A DNA stretch of 64,000 nucleotides from Streptomyces sp. FIT100 (GTDB lineage: Bacteria > Actinomycetota > Actinomycetes > Streptomycetales > Streptomycetaceae). The first letter of the stretch is position 1. Each line of letters opens with the position of its first letter. The stretch spans positions 4,580,526-4,644,525 of the forward strand of contig NZ_CP075715.1 in NCBI RefSeq assembly GCF_024584805.1, in the 5' to 3' direction. The position numbers were made by a program, and so were the translations under genes. Shown here one piece after another: positions 57,248 through 64,000 of the stretch. Below the pieces are notes generated by a model. It saw only the letters and a list, made by a program, of their open reading frames with translations, did not search any database and had not been told where the DNA came from.

Positions 57248-58846
57248 ATGTCCTTCCCGCTCCTTACGGTGACGGCGGCACTCCCGGCGATCGGTGCGAT
57301 CGCCACCGCCGCCGTCCCGGCCGGCCGGAGGGCCGCCGCGAAGTGGCTGGCGCTGCTCGTCTCGCTCGGCACGCTGGTGCTGGCGGCGCTGATCGCCGTC
57401 CGGTTCGACCCCGGCGGCGACCGCTACCAGCTCACCGAATCCCACCCCTGGATCAAGGACTTCGGGGTCCGGTACGAGCTGGGTGTGGACGGCATCGGGG
57501 TGGCGCTGATCGCGCTGACTGCGGTGCTGATCCCGCTGATCATTCTGGCGGGCTGGCATGATGCCGACCCACTTGAGACCGATTCGTTGAGGTGGCGGCC
57601 GACGCAGGGCTTCTTCGCCCTGATCCTGTCCGTCGAGGCGATGGTGATCCTCTCCTTCGAGGCCACCGACGTCTTCCTCTTCTACATCCTCTTCGAAGCC
57701 ATGCTCATCCCGATGTACTTCCTCATCGGCGGCTTCGGGGACCGCGCCGCACCTTCTCGACATGCCGCTGCCGCGGCGGGGGGCAGCGACGAGAACGCGG
57801 CGGCGCAGCGCTCGTACGCCGCCGTGAAGTTCCTGCTCTACAACCTGGTCGGCGGACTGATCATGCTGGCCGCGGTCATCGGGCTCTACGTCGTCGCGGG
57901 GAACTTCTCGCTGACGGAGATCGCCGAGGCCCGCGCCAACGGCACGCTCGACATGTCGACCGACACCGAGCGCCTGCTCTTCCTCGGCTTCTTCTTCGCC
58001 TTCGCGGTGAAGGCCCCGCTGTGGCCGCTGCACACCTGGCTGCCCAACGCGATGGGGGAGGCGACCGCCCCGGTCGCCGTGCTGATCACGGCCGTGGTCG
58101 ACAAGGTGGGCACCTTCGCGATGCTCCGCTTCTGCCTCGGGCTGTTCCCGGGGGCGTCGGAGTGGGCGACGCCGGTGATCCTCGTCCTGGCGCTCATCAG
58201 CATCATCTACGGAGCGCTGCTCGCGGTGGGCCAGCGGGACATCAAGCGTCTGGTCGCCTACGCCTCGATCTCGCACTTCGGCTTCATCATCATGGGCATC
58301 TTCGCGATGACGAGCCAAGGCCAGTCCGGGGCCACGCTCTACATGGTCAACCACGGGATCTCGACGGCCGCGCTGATGCTCGTGGCCGGCTTCCTGATCT
58401 CGCGGCGCGGCTCCCGGCTCATCGCCGACTACGGCGGGGTGCAGAAGGTCGCCCCGGTCCTCGCCGGCACCTTCCTCATCGGGGGACTCGCGACTCTGTC
58501 GCTGCCGGGCCTCGCGCCCTTCGTCAGTGAATTCCTGGTCCTGGTGGGCACGTTCAGCCGCTATCCGGTGATCGGCATCATCGCGACCCTCGGCATCGTG
58601 CTCGCCGCGCTCTACACCCTGGTCCTGTACCAGCGGACGATGACCGGCCCGGTGAAGGAGGAGGTGCGGAGCCTTCCGGATCTGCGCCTGCGTGAACTGG
58701 TGGTGGTCACCCCGCTGATCGCGCTGCTGATCTTCCTCGGTGTCTATCCCAAGCCGCTGACGGAGATCGTCAACCCGGCCGTGCAGCACACCATGTCCGA
58801 CGTACAGATGAAGGACCCCAAGCCCGAGGTGGAGGCGGCCAAGTGA
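57248..58846 (+). CDS. nuoM: NADH-quinone oxidoreductase subunit M
   Basis: A 532-residue antiporter-like pumping subunit with about 14 helices. FEATDVFLFYILFEAMLIPMYFLIG, FAVKAPLWPLHTWLPNAMGEATAPVAVLI and GQRDIKRLVAYASISHFGFI are hallmarks. An insert of about 20 residues (APSRHAAAAAGGSDENAAAQ) enlarges an early loop. Either ATG 57248 or GTG 57239, which overlaps the nuoL stop as GTGA, could be the start; 57248 gives the common N terminus MSFPLLTVTAALP. Confidence 0.96.
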   Translation: MSFPLLTVTAALPAIGAIATAAVPAGRRAAAKWLALLVSLGTLVLAALIAVRFDPGGDRYQLTESHPWIKDFGVRYELGVDGIGVALIALTAVLIPLIILAGWHDADPLETDSLRWRPTQGFFALILSVEAMVILSFEATDVFLFYILFEAMLIPMYFLIGGFGDRAAPSRHAAAAAGGSDENAAAQRSYAAVKFLLYNLVGGLIMLAAVIGLYVVAGNFSLTEIAEARANGTLDMSTDTERLLFLGFFFAFAVKAPLWPLHTWLPNAMGEATAPVAVLITAVVDKVGTFAMLRFCLGLFPGASEWATPVILVLALISIIYGALLAVGQRDIKRLVAYASISHFGFIIMGIFAMTSQGQSGATLYMVNHGISTAALMLVAGFLISRRGSRLIADYGGVQKVAPVLAGTFLIGGLATLSLPGLAPFVSEFLVLVGTFSRYPVIGIIATLGIVLAALYTLVLYQRTMTGPVKEEVRSLPDLRLRELVVVTPLIALLIFLGVYPKPLTEIVNPAVQHTMSDVQMKDPKPEVEAAK

Positions 58847-60495
58847 GCACGACAGCTGTCCACAGCCTGTGGACAACGGCGGCGGCCCAGCCGTTGGACA
58901 AGATCCCCGCCCCGCACATCGAGTACGCCCAGCTCGCCCCCACGCTGATCGTGGTCGGCGCGGCGGTCCTGGGAGTGCTGGTCGAGGCGTTCGTCCCGCG
59001 CAAGGGCCGTTACTACACCCAGGTGTTCCTCACCGTCGTCGCGCTGACCGCCGCGTTCGCCGCGGTGGTGGGCCTCGCCGCCGGGGGATACGGCACCACC
59101 AAGGCGCACATCGCGGCGATGGGCGCCATCGCGGTCGACGGGCCCGCTCTGTTCCTCCAGGGCACGATCCTGCTGGCCTCGCTGGTCGCCGTCTTCACCT
59201 TCGCCGAGCGCAGGCTCGACCCGGAGGCACACGGGAAGCGCGTCGACTCCTTCGCCGCGCAGGCCGCGTCGGTGCCGGGCAGCGACAGCGAAAAGGCAGC
59301 GGTCAGGGCCGGGTTCACCACCACCGAGGTGTTCCCGCTGGCCCTGTTCGCCATCTCCGGCATGCTGGTCTTCCCGGCCGCCAACGACCTGCTGACGCTG
59401 TTCATCGCCCTTGAGGTCTTCTCGCTGCCGCTCTACCTCCTGTGCGCCCTGGCCCGCCGCAAGCGGCTCATGTCGCAGGAGGCCGCGGTGAAGTACTTCC
59501 TCCTCGGCGCCTTCTCCTCCGCGTTCCTGCTGTTCGGCATCGCGCTCCTCTACGGCTACGCGGGCTCGGTGGCGTACGCGCGGATCGCCGACGTCGTCGA
59601 CGGCACCGTCCAGACCATCGACCCGGCGCTCGCCGCCACGATGGGCAACGACGCCCTGCTGCTCATCGGCGGCGCGATGATCCTGATGGGTCTGCTCTTC
59701 AAGGTCGGCGCGGTGCCGTTCCACATGTGGACCCCGGACGTCTACCAGGGCGCGCCGACCCCCGTCACCGGCTTCATGGCGGCGGCCACCAAGGTCGCGG
59801 CGTTCGGTGCGCTGCTCCGGCTGCTGTACGTGGTGCTGCCGGGCCTGCGCTGGGACTGGCGGCCGGTCATGTGGGCCATCGCGATCGTCACCATGCTGGG
59901 CGGCGCCATCGTCGCGATCACCCAGACCGACATCAAGCGCCTGCTCGCGTACTCGTCGATCGCGCACGCCGGGTTCATCCTCGCCGGTGTCATCGCGGTG
60001 ACACCGGACGGTGTCTCGTCCGTGCTCTTCTACCTCCTCGCCTACTCCTTCGTGACGATCGGCGCCTTCGCCGTCGTCACGCTGGTCCGGGACGCGGGCG
60101 GAGAGGCCACGCACCTGTCCAAGTGGGCGGGGCTCGGGCGGCGTTCGCCACTGGTGGCCGCCGTCTTCGCGGTGTTCCTGCTGGCCTTCGCCGGAATCCC
60201 GCTGACCTCGGGCTTCTCCGGGAAGTTCGCGGTCTTCAAGGCGGCGGCCGAGGGCGGCGCCGGGGTGCTGGTCGTGGTGGGTGTGATCTCCTCCGCGATC
60301 GCCGCGTTCTTCTACATCCGGGTCATCGTGCTGATGTTCTTCAGCGAGCCCAAGCCCGAGGGCCCGACGGTCGCCGTGCCGTCGCCGCTGACGATGACGA
60401 CGATCGCGGTAGGTGTGGCGGTCACGCTGGTGCTGGGTGTCGCGCCGCAGTACTTCCTGGATCTTGCGGGTCAGGCGAGCGTGTTCGTGCGGTAG
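58843..60495 (+). CDS. nuoN: NADH-quinone oxidoreductase subunit N
   Basis: A 550-residue antiporter-like pumping subunit, last gene of the operon. LLTLFIALEVFSLPLYLLCALARR, FKVGAVPFHMWTPDVYQGAPTPVTGFMAAATKVAAF and QTDIKRLLAYSSIAHAGFIL are typical. A loop of about 30 residues (DPEAHGKRVDSFAAQAASVP and on) between early helices is longer than in E. coli. GTG start overlaps the nuoM stop. A very strong hairpin follows. Confidence 0.96.
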   Translation: MSTTAVHSLWTTAAAQPLDKIPAPHIEYAQLAPTLIVVGAAVLGVLVEAFVPRKGRYYTQVFLTVVALTAAFAAVVGLAAGGYGTTKAHIAAMGAIAVDGPALFLQGTILLASLVAVFTFAERRLDPEAHGKRVDSFAAQAASVPGSDSEKAAVRAGFTTTEVFPLALFAISGMLVFPAANDLLTLFIALEVFSLPLYLLCALARRKRLMSQEAAVKYFLLGAFSSAFLLFGIALLYGYAGSVAYARIADVVDGTVQTIDPALAATMGNDALLLIGGAMILMGLLFKVGAVPFHMWTPDVYQGAPTPVTGFMAAATKVAAFGALLRLLYVVLPGLRWDWRPVMWAIAIVTMLGGAIVAITQTDIKRLLAYSSIAHAGFILAGVIAVTPDGVSSVLFYLLAYSFVTIGAFAVVTLVRDAGGEATHLSKWAGLGRRSPLVAAVFAVFLLAFAGIPLTSGFSGKFAVFKAAAEGGAGVLVVVGVISSAIAAFFYIRVIVLMFFSEPKPEGPTVAVPSPLTMTTIAVGVAVTLVLGVAPQYFLDLAGQASVFVR

Positions 60496-60520
60496 CCGCG
60501 CGTGTGCTCGCGGGCGTGAT

Positions 60521-60570
60521 CATGGCGAAGGCCCGGCATCCCCCCAGGGGGATGCCGGGCCTTCGCCATG
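60521..60570. terminator. 23-bp perfect hairpin ending the nuo operon
   Basis: CATGGCGAAGGCCCGGCATC plus CCC (60521-60543) pairs without a mismatch with 60548-60570 across a CCAG loop. It begins 26 bases after the nuoN stop. It is followed by AGCCGCCTTTGTG, which is only weakly T-rich. Confidence 0.92.
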
Positions 60571-60656
60571 AGCCGCCTTTGTGTGCGGAGGGCCGGGCCG
60601 CCGGAAAAGGACTACGCTCGGTCACGGGGAGCGCTGGAGGTCAAAGGAGAAGCGTC

Positions 60657-60809
60657 ATGATCGACCAGTACCAGTACCCCGAGTACACCACCCCCTCGCA
60701 GGCCGAGGGCGAGGACGCCGAATCGACCGAGGAGCAGCACCCCGACGTCTCCAGGACGACCCCGTCCCAGGCCGAGGGCGAGCGGACGGCCGCGGACGAG
60801 GAGAGCTGA
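60657..60809 (+). CDS. Small acidic protein (50 aa) with duplicated TTPSQAEGE motif
   Basis: A 50-residue, strongly acidic protein: MIDQYQYPEY, then TTPSQAEGE (residues 11-19) and again TTPSQAEGE (34-42), separated by an Asp/Glu/Ser-rich stretch. No hydrophobic segment, no cysteine. Two purine-rich sites (GGAGG and AAAGGAGAAG) precede the ATG, the nearer one 4-8 bases away, and TACGCT near 60613 is a possible -10 box. It follows the nuo terminator, so it has its own promoter. The duplicated motif suggests a binding or modification site; no function is known to me. Confidence 0.65.
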   Translation: MIDQYQYPEYTTPSQAEGEDAESTEEQHPDVSRTTPSQAEGERTAADEES

Positions 60810-60892
60810 CCGGAGACGGGCCGGCCGGGCCCCGGCCCGACGGGGTCGGCTCGACCGGGCCGGCTCGACCGGCCCCCGGCCCCGACCCCGGC

Positions 60893-61783
60893 TCAGGAAC
60901 CGGTGGCGCGCACCGAGCCGGTGCTGGAGCCGCTGGTGTCGCCCAGGAAGCAGGTGACCTCACGGTCGCCGAGGGTCCAGCCGGCGGACTCCGGGTGGTA
61001 GTAGTACACCTCCAGCGTCTCCGGGAGCTTCGCGGCCTTGCCCACGTAGCCGGTGAGCGCCGTGCCGGCGCACTTCTCGTCGGCGATCGATGCGACCTTC
61101 TCCGTACCCGGGTACGGCCCGTCCTCCAGGTTGAAGACGGCGTACGCCTCGCCCTCGTGGGGCTGGTCGCAGGGCACGATGCGCACCGAGAAGGCGGCCT
61201 GGGCGCCGTCCTCGTCGCCGTACTCGGCCAGGTCGTCCGACGTGGTGAAGCAGTCGCCCTTGCGGATGTCCTGCACGTTGCTGGAGCCCGGGGTGGTGAC
61301 CTGGCCGCTGGTGTCCCGCTTCGGCTCGTCGAGCGCCCCGGTGAGCCCGAAGACCGCCACGAGCACGTAGAACCCGAGTGTCACACCGTGGATGGCGATG
61401 GCCGCGATGGCGAAGCCCCTGCCCTTCTCGCCGCGCTTGCGGATCTGGGAGAGGGCGATGATGCCGAGGATCAGCGGGACGAACGGCAGTGCGCAGACGA
61501 TCGACATGACGAACGCCACGGTGGCCAGCGTGTTGCTCTTCTGCTGCGGCCCGCCGTACCAACCCTGCTGGCCGGCGTACGGCGCGGGCTGCCCCGGCTG
61601 TCCGTACGGTCCCGGCTGGCCCGGCTGGCCCGGCTGTGGGCCGGCCGCGGGCGGCTGTCCGTAAGGGCCGGGCTGCCCCGGTTGCCCCGGCTGTCCGTAC
61701 GGTCCCGGCTGACCTGGCTGCCCCGGCCGGCCCGGCTGCGGGTACGGCTCCGGGGACGATGGTGGCTGCGGCGGTATGGACAT
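60893..61783 (-). CDS. DUF4190-type membrane protein with proline-rich N terminus
   Basis: A 296-residue protein. Residues 1-85 are cytosolic repeats of Gly-Gln-Pro-Gly-Pro-Tyr type (PGQPGQPGPYGQ). Two helices follow, VAFVMSIVCALPFVPLILGIIALSQIRKRGEKGRGFAIAAIAIHGVTLGFYVLVAVFGL, the DUF4190 signature. The external domain of about 130 residues has cysteines in KGDCFTT, RIVPCDQPHEGE, DEKCAGTA and EVTCFLGD, and resembles the septum-formation (DUF4333-like) domain of actinobacterial envelope proteins. Start 61783 has AAGGAG upstream; a longer frame to 61840 is unlikely. Function unknown. Confidence 0.8.
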   Translation of the reverse strand: MSIPPQPPSSPEPYPQPGRPGQPGQPGPYGQPGQPGQPGPYGQPPAAGPQPGQPGQPGPYGQPGQPAPYAGQQGWYGGPQQKSNTLATVAFVMSIVCALPFVPLILGIIALSQIRKRGEKGRGFAIAAIAIHGVTLGFYVLVAVFGLTGALDEPKRDTSGQVTTPGSSNVQDIRKGDCFTTSDDLAEYGDEDGAQAAFSVRIVPCDQPHEGEAYAVFNLEDGPYPGTEKVASIADEKCAGTALTGYVGKAAKLPETLEVYYYHPESAGWTLGDREVTCFLGDTSGSSTGSVRATGS

Positions 61784-61966
61784 GCGCGTGGCGCTCCTTG
61801 CAAGAGAGGGACACCGCAACCTATAGCCAGGCAGTGACACCGTGGACGCCGGGTGGGGCGGGGGAAGGCCGCGGTTCTCCCGCCGGGGGAGACCCGCGAC
61901 CGAGGTCCGCCGTCCTCCAGGACGTACCGCTCCCGGCCGCCTGCCGAACCGGCGGCCCCAGGGGTG

Positions 61967-63193
61967 TCAGACGCCGGGGACGATACGGCCGGTGACCTCG
62001 CCGAGGCCGACCCGTACGCCGTCCGGGCCCGGGGCCCACGCGGTCATGGTGACTTCGTCGCCGTCCTCCAGGAACGTCCGCTTCCCGTACGGCAGCTCCA
62101 GCGGGTCCCGGCCGTTCCAGGTCAGTTCGAGCAGTGAACCGCGCTGGTGGACCTCGGGGCCGCTGACCGTGCCGGAGCCGTAGAGGTCGCCGGTGCGCAG
62201 CGAGGCGCCGTTGACGGTCATGTGCGCGAGCTGCTGGGCAGCTGTCCAGTACATCGTGGCGAACGGCGGTTCGCTGACGATCTGTCCGTTGATCGCGACC
62301 GAGATGCGCAGGTCGAAGCCGCAGGGCTCCTCGTCGCCGGAGTCGTCCAGATAGGGCAGTACGTCCACGTCCCGGGAGGGCGGGGCGACGCGCGCCGCGT
62401 CGAGCGCCTCCAGCGGGGTGACCCAGGCGGAGACCGAGGTGGCGAAGGACTTGCCGAGGAACGGGCCGAGGGGCACGTACTCCCACGCCTGGATGTCGCG
62501 CGCGGACCAGTCGTTGAGCAGGTGCAGCCCGAAGACGTGGTCGCGGAAGGCGTTGAGCGGGACCGGCCGGCCCAGCTCGGTCGGGGTGCCGACGACGAAG
62601 CCGACCTCCGCCTCGATGTCGAGCTTGACGGACGGGCCGAAGAGCGGCGCCGGGTCGGCGGGGGTCTTGCGCTGGCCGGCGGGTCGGATGACGTCGGTGC
62701 CGGAGACGACGACCGTGCCGGAGCGGCCGTGGTAACCGATCGGCAGATGCTTCCAGTTGGGGGTGAGCGGCTCGCCGTCGGGCCGGAAGATGTGGCCGAC
62801 GTTGGTGGCGTGGTGCTCGCTCGAGTAGAAGTCGACGTAGTCGGCGACGTCGTAGGGAAGGTGGAGGGTGACCGCGTCGAGCGGGTGCAGCAGCGGCTCG
62901 ATGTCCTGCCGGTGGGCGGGCACCGTCACCCAGGCGGTGAGCGCGCGCCGTACGTCGCGCCAGGCCGTGCGGCCCGCCGCCAGCAGCGGTCCCAGACTCC
63001 GCTGAGCGAGCAGCGAGGCGTACGGGGACCCGAGGGTGTGCGCGGCCGCTCCGGCGTCCAGCACATGGTCGCCGATCCTGACGCCGAGCCGCCGCAGGCC
63101 GGGCTCGTCCGCGGTGGTGAAGACGCCGTACGGGAGGTTGTGCGGGCCGAAGGGATCGCCCTCGGCGAGATCGAGCGGGCTCTGCTCGGGCAT
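61967..63193 (-). CDS. fahA: Fumarylacetoacetase
   Basis: A 408-residue hydrolase that splits 4-fumarylacetoacetate to fumarate and acetoacetate, the last step of tyrosine and homogentisate breakdown. The N-terminal SH3-like domain is followed by the FAH catalytic domain: DFYSSEHHATNVGHIFRP (metal Asp and catalytic His), PIGYHGRSGTVVVSG, KLDIEAEVGFVVG (Glu-Glu metal ligands) and HLLNDWSARDIQAWEYVPLGPFLGKSF. Length fits. Start 63193 gives the canonical N terminus; the frame is open further upstream without coding character. No other homogentisate gene is adjacent. Confidence 0.93.
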   Translation of the reverse strand: MPEQSPLDLAEGDPFGPHNLPYGVFTTADEPGLRRLGVRIGDHVLDAGAAAHTLGSPYASLLAQRSLGPLLAAGRTAWRDVRRALTAWVTVPAHRQDIEPLLHPLDAVTLHLPYDVADYVDFYSSEHHATNVGHIFRPDGEPLTPNWKHLPIGYHGRSGTVVVSGTDVIRPAGQRKTPADPAPLFGPSVKLDIEAEVGFVVGTPTELGRPVPLNAFRDHVFGLHLLNDWSARDIQAWEYVPLGPFLGKSFATSVSAWVTPLEALDAARVAPPSRDVDVLPYLDDSGDEEPCGFDLRISVAINGQIVSEPPFATMYWTAAQQLAHMTVNGASLRTGDLYGSGTVSGPEVHQRGSLLELTWNGRDPLELPYGKRTFLEDGDEVTMTAWAPGPDGVRVGLGEVTGRIVPGV

Positions 63194-63302
63194 CGGTGCT
63201 TGCCTCGCTTTCCACGTGTGTGGGGGACACGTTACGTGGGCGATGCACCGGCCGTCAGCGTCCATTTGGCCGCTTCGGCCACCCGGCGTCCACCGGGCGC
63301 CG

Positions 63303-64000
63303 TCAGCCGGACGTGTGCGGAATCCGCTTCTCCCAGGTGCGGTGGAACACCACCTCCTGTCCGTGCCGGCACACCAGCTCGTCGGAGGTGAGGAAGCCGT
63401 CCCCGTCGCAGCTGGTCTCGGAGCGGGCCTCGATATGGATGTCCCAGGCCAGGTCAGGGCGGTGGAGGCGGATCGTCCGGTCGGACCGGGCACGGGCGGA
63501 GAGCGGATCGCGCTCCTGGATCGTGTACGTGTCCAGGGCCTCCTCCGTGTATTCGAGGCCGTCGGGGTGGACATGGGTGCCACCGTCCGCCGGGTCGGTC
63601 TCCAGCCGCCATTCGCCCTTGGCGACATCGCGGACCACCAGCCGCCCGGGGCGGGGCTCGTCGAGGGTCACGGGCGTGACGACGCCGAGCGGTTCGGACT
63701 GCTCGGGTTCCCCGAAGCCGATCGCCCCGGCCGTGTCTCCCGGTGCGCGGACGGGGAGTTCGAGGGACGAGCCCTCCGGTTCGAGCGTGAAGCCCGCCGT
63801 GCCGGGCGAGGGCCAGATCCACGGCCAGTACGCGGAGGAGACCGCGAGCCGGATGCGGTGGCCGGGCGGGAAGGCGTGGCCGATGGCGCTGAGCTCGAAG
63901 CAGACGTCCTCGGTGGCGCCGGGCGGCCAGGCGTCGCGGCGGTCAGGGCCGTGCCGGGCGGAGAGGTCGAGGACGCCCCTGGTGACCAGGGTGGACGAGC
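63303..64000 (-). CDS. CocE/NonD-family hydrolase (X-Pro dipeptidyl-peptidase C-terminal domain), cut by window
   Basis: Open from the right edge to the TGA at 63303-63305; only the last 231 or so codons are present, on the minus strand, and the N-terminal catalytic alpha/beta hydrolase domain lies outside. The visible part is the PepX_C-like jelly-roll: TLVTRGVLDLSARHG, PPGHRIRLAVSSAYWPWIWPSP (a strongly conserved family block), then a Thr/Glu/Asp-rich beta region with VCRHGQEVVFHRTWEKRIP at the end. Substrates in the family range from cocaine-like esters to acyl-peptides; none can be assigned. Confidence 0.85.
   Translation of the reverse strand, partial: SSTLVTRGVLDLSARHGPDRRDAWPPGATEDVCFELSAIGHAFPPGHRIRLAVSSAYWPWIWPSPGTAGFTLEPEGSSLELPVRAPGDTAGAIGFGEPEQSEPLGVVTPVTLDEPRPGRLVVRDVAKGEWRLETDPADGGTHVHPDGLEYTEEALDTYTIQERDPLSARARSDRTIRLHRPDLAWDIHIEARSETSCDGDGFLTSDELVCRHGQEVVFHRTWEKRIPHTSG

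Noticed and set aside
1..64000. Biosynthetic gene cluster, prophage, complete insertion sequence, rRNA or tRNA genes
   Set aside because: No core biosynthetic enzymes, phage structural genes, transposase or RNA-gene signatures were seen. The apparent foreign material is limited to the 20.1-23.7 kb patch and the 94-bp element.

Overview
The window reads as a core-chromosome segment of a high-GC actinomycete, almost certainly Streptomyces. Codon third positions are nearly all G/C, many genes start with GTG, neighbouring genes overlap as ATGA or GTGA, and menaquinone is made by the futalosine route. Both edges cut a gene: hemL on the left and a CocE/NonD-type hydrolase on the right. I saw no rRNA, tRNA, CRISPR array, complete insertion sequence or prophage.

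Layout. 1-7.8 kb: haem synthesis (hemL), a histidine phosphatase, a polysaccharide-deacetylase-like lipoprotein and a system II cytochrome c maturation set (TlpA/ResA-like, ccdA, resB, ccsB). 7.9-16.2 kb: a non-haem iron oxygenase, a rhomboid protease and the futalosine-pathway genes mqnL (UbiD type), mqnP (UbiA type), mqnM (UbiX type) and mqnE, with an Lrp/AsnC regulator. 16.3-20.1 kb: a DUF4229 protein, an ABC-F ATPase and a DAACS symporter preceded by a four-cysteine leader peptide. 20.1-23.7 kb: an accessory patch with a broken DrrB-type permease, a small coiled-coil protein behind two SOS-like boxes, and two unknown membrane proteins, one with a TTA codon. 23.8-28.5 kb: ribosomal protein bL37, then a TetR regulator with MaoC, FabG4-like and thiolase genes, an arrangement like mycobacterial htdX-fabG4-fadA2. 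28.5-40 kb: a cold-shock protein, mqnA, an esterase lipoprotein, a Ser/Thr kinase, mqnC, menG, glutaminase and a geranylgeranyl-reductase-like flavoprotein that is a MenJ candidate. 40-43.3 kb: a Tat-exported FAD oxidoreductase and an NlpC/P60 hydrolase. 44.1-60.5 kb: the full 14-gene nuoA-N operon, closed by a 23-bp perfect hairpin. 60.6-64 kb: a small acidic protein with a duplicated motif, a DUF4190-like membrane protein, fumarylacetoacetase and the cut hydrolase.

Functional theme. Much of the segment serves aerobic respiration: haem, cytochrome c assembly, menaquinone synthesis and saturation, and complex I. A Rex-like operator lies beside the predicted nuo promoter, so complex I expression probably follows the NADH/NAD+ ratio. 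MqnB and MqnD are not in the window.

Most interesting non-textbook signals: the leaderless cysteine-rich leader before the symporter; paired LexA-like boxes in the accessory patch; two small ORFs coupled at both ends inside nuo (F/G and G/H); a 94-bp MITE-like element that supplies stop codons to both flanking genes; tandem repeats that copy the stop codon of the gene they follow; a 13-bp minisatellite before menG; and a terminator-like hairpin in the cold-shock leader. All calls come from reading the sequence. No database search was run.
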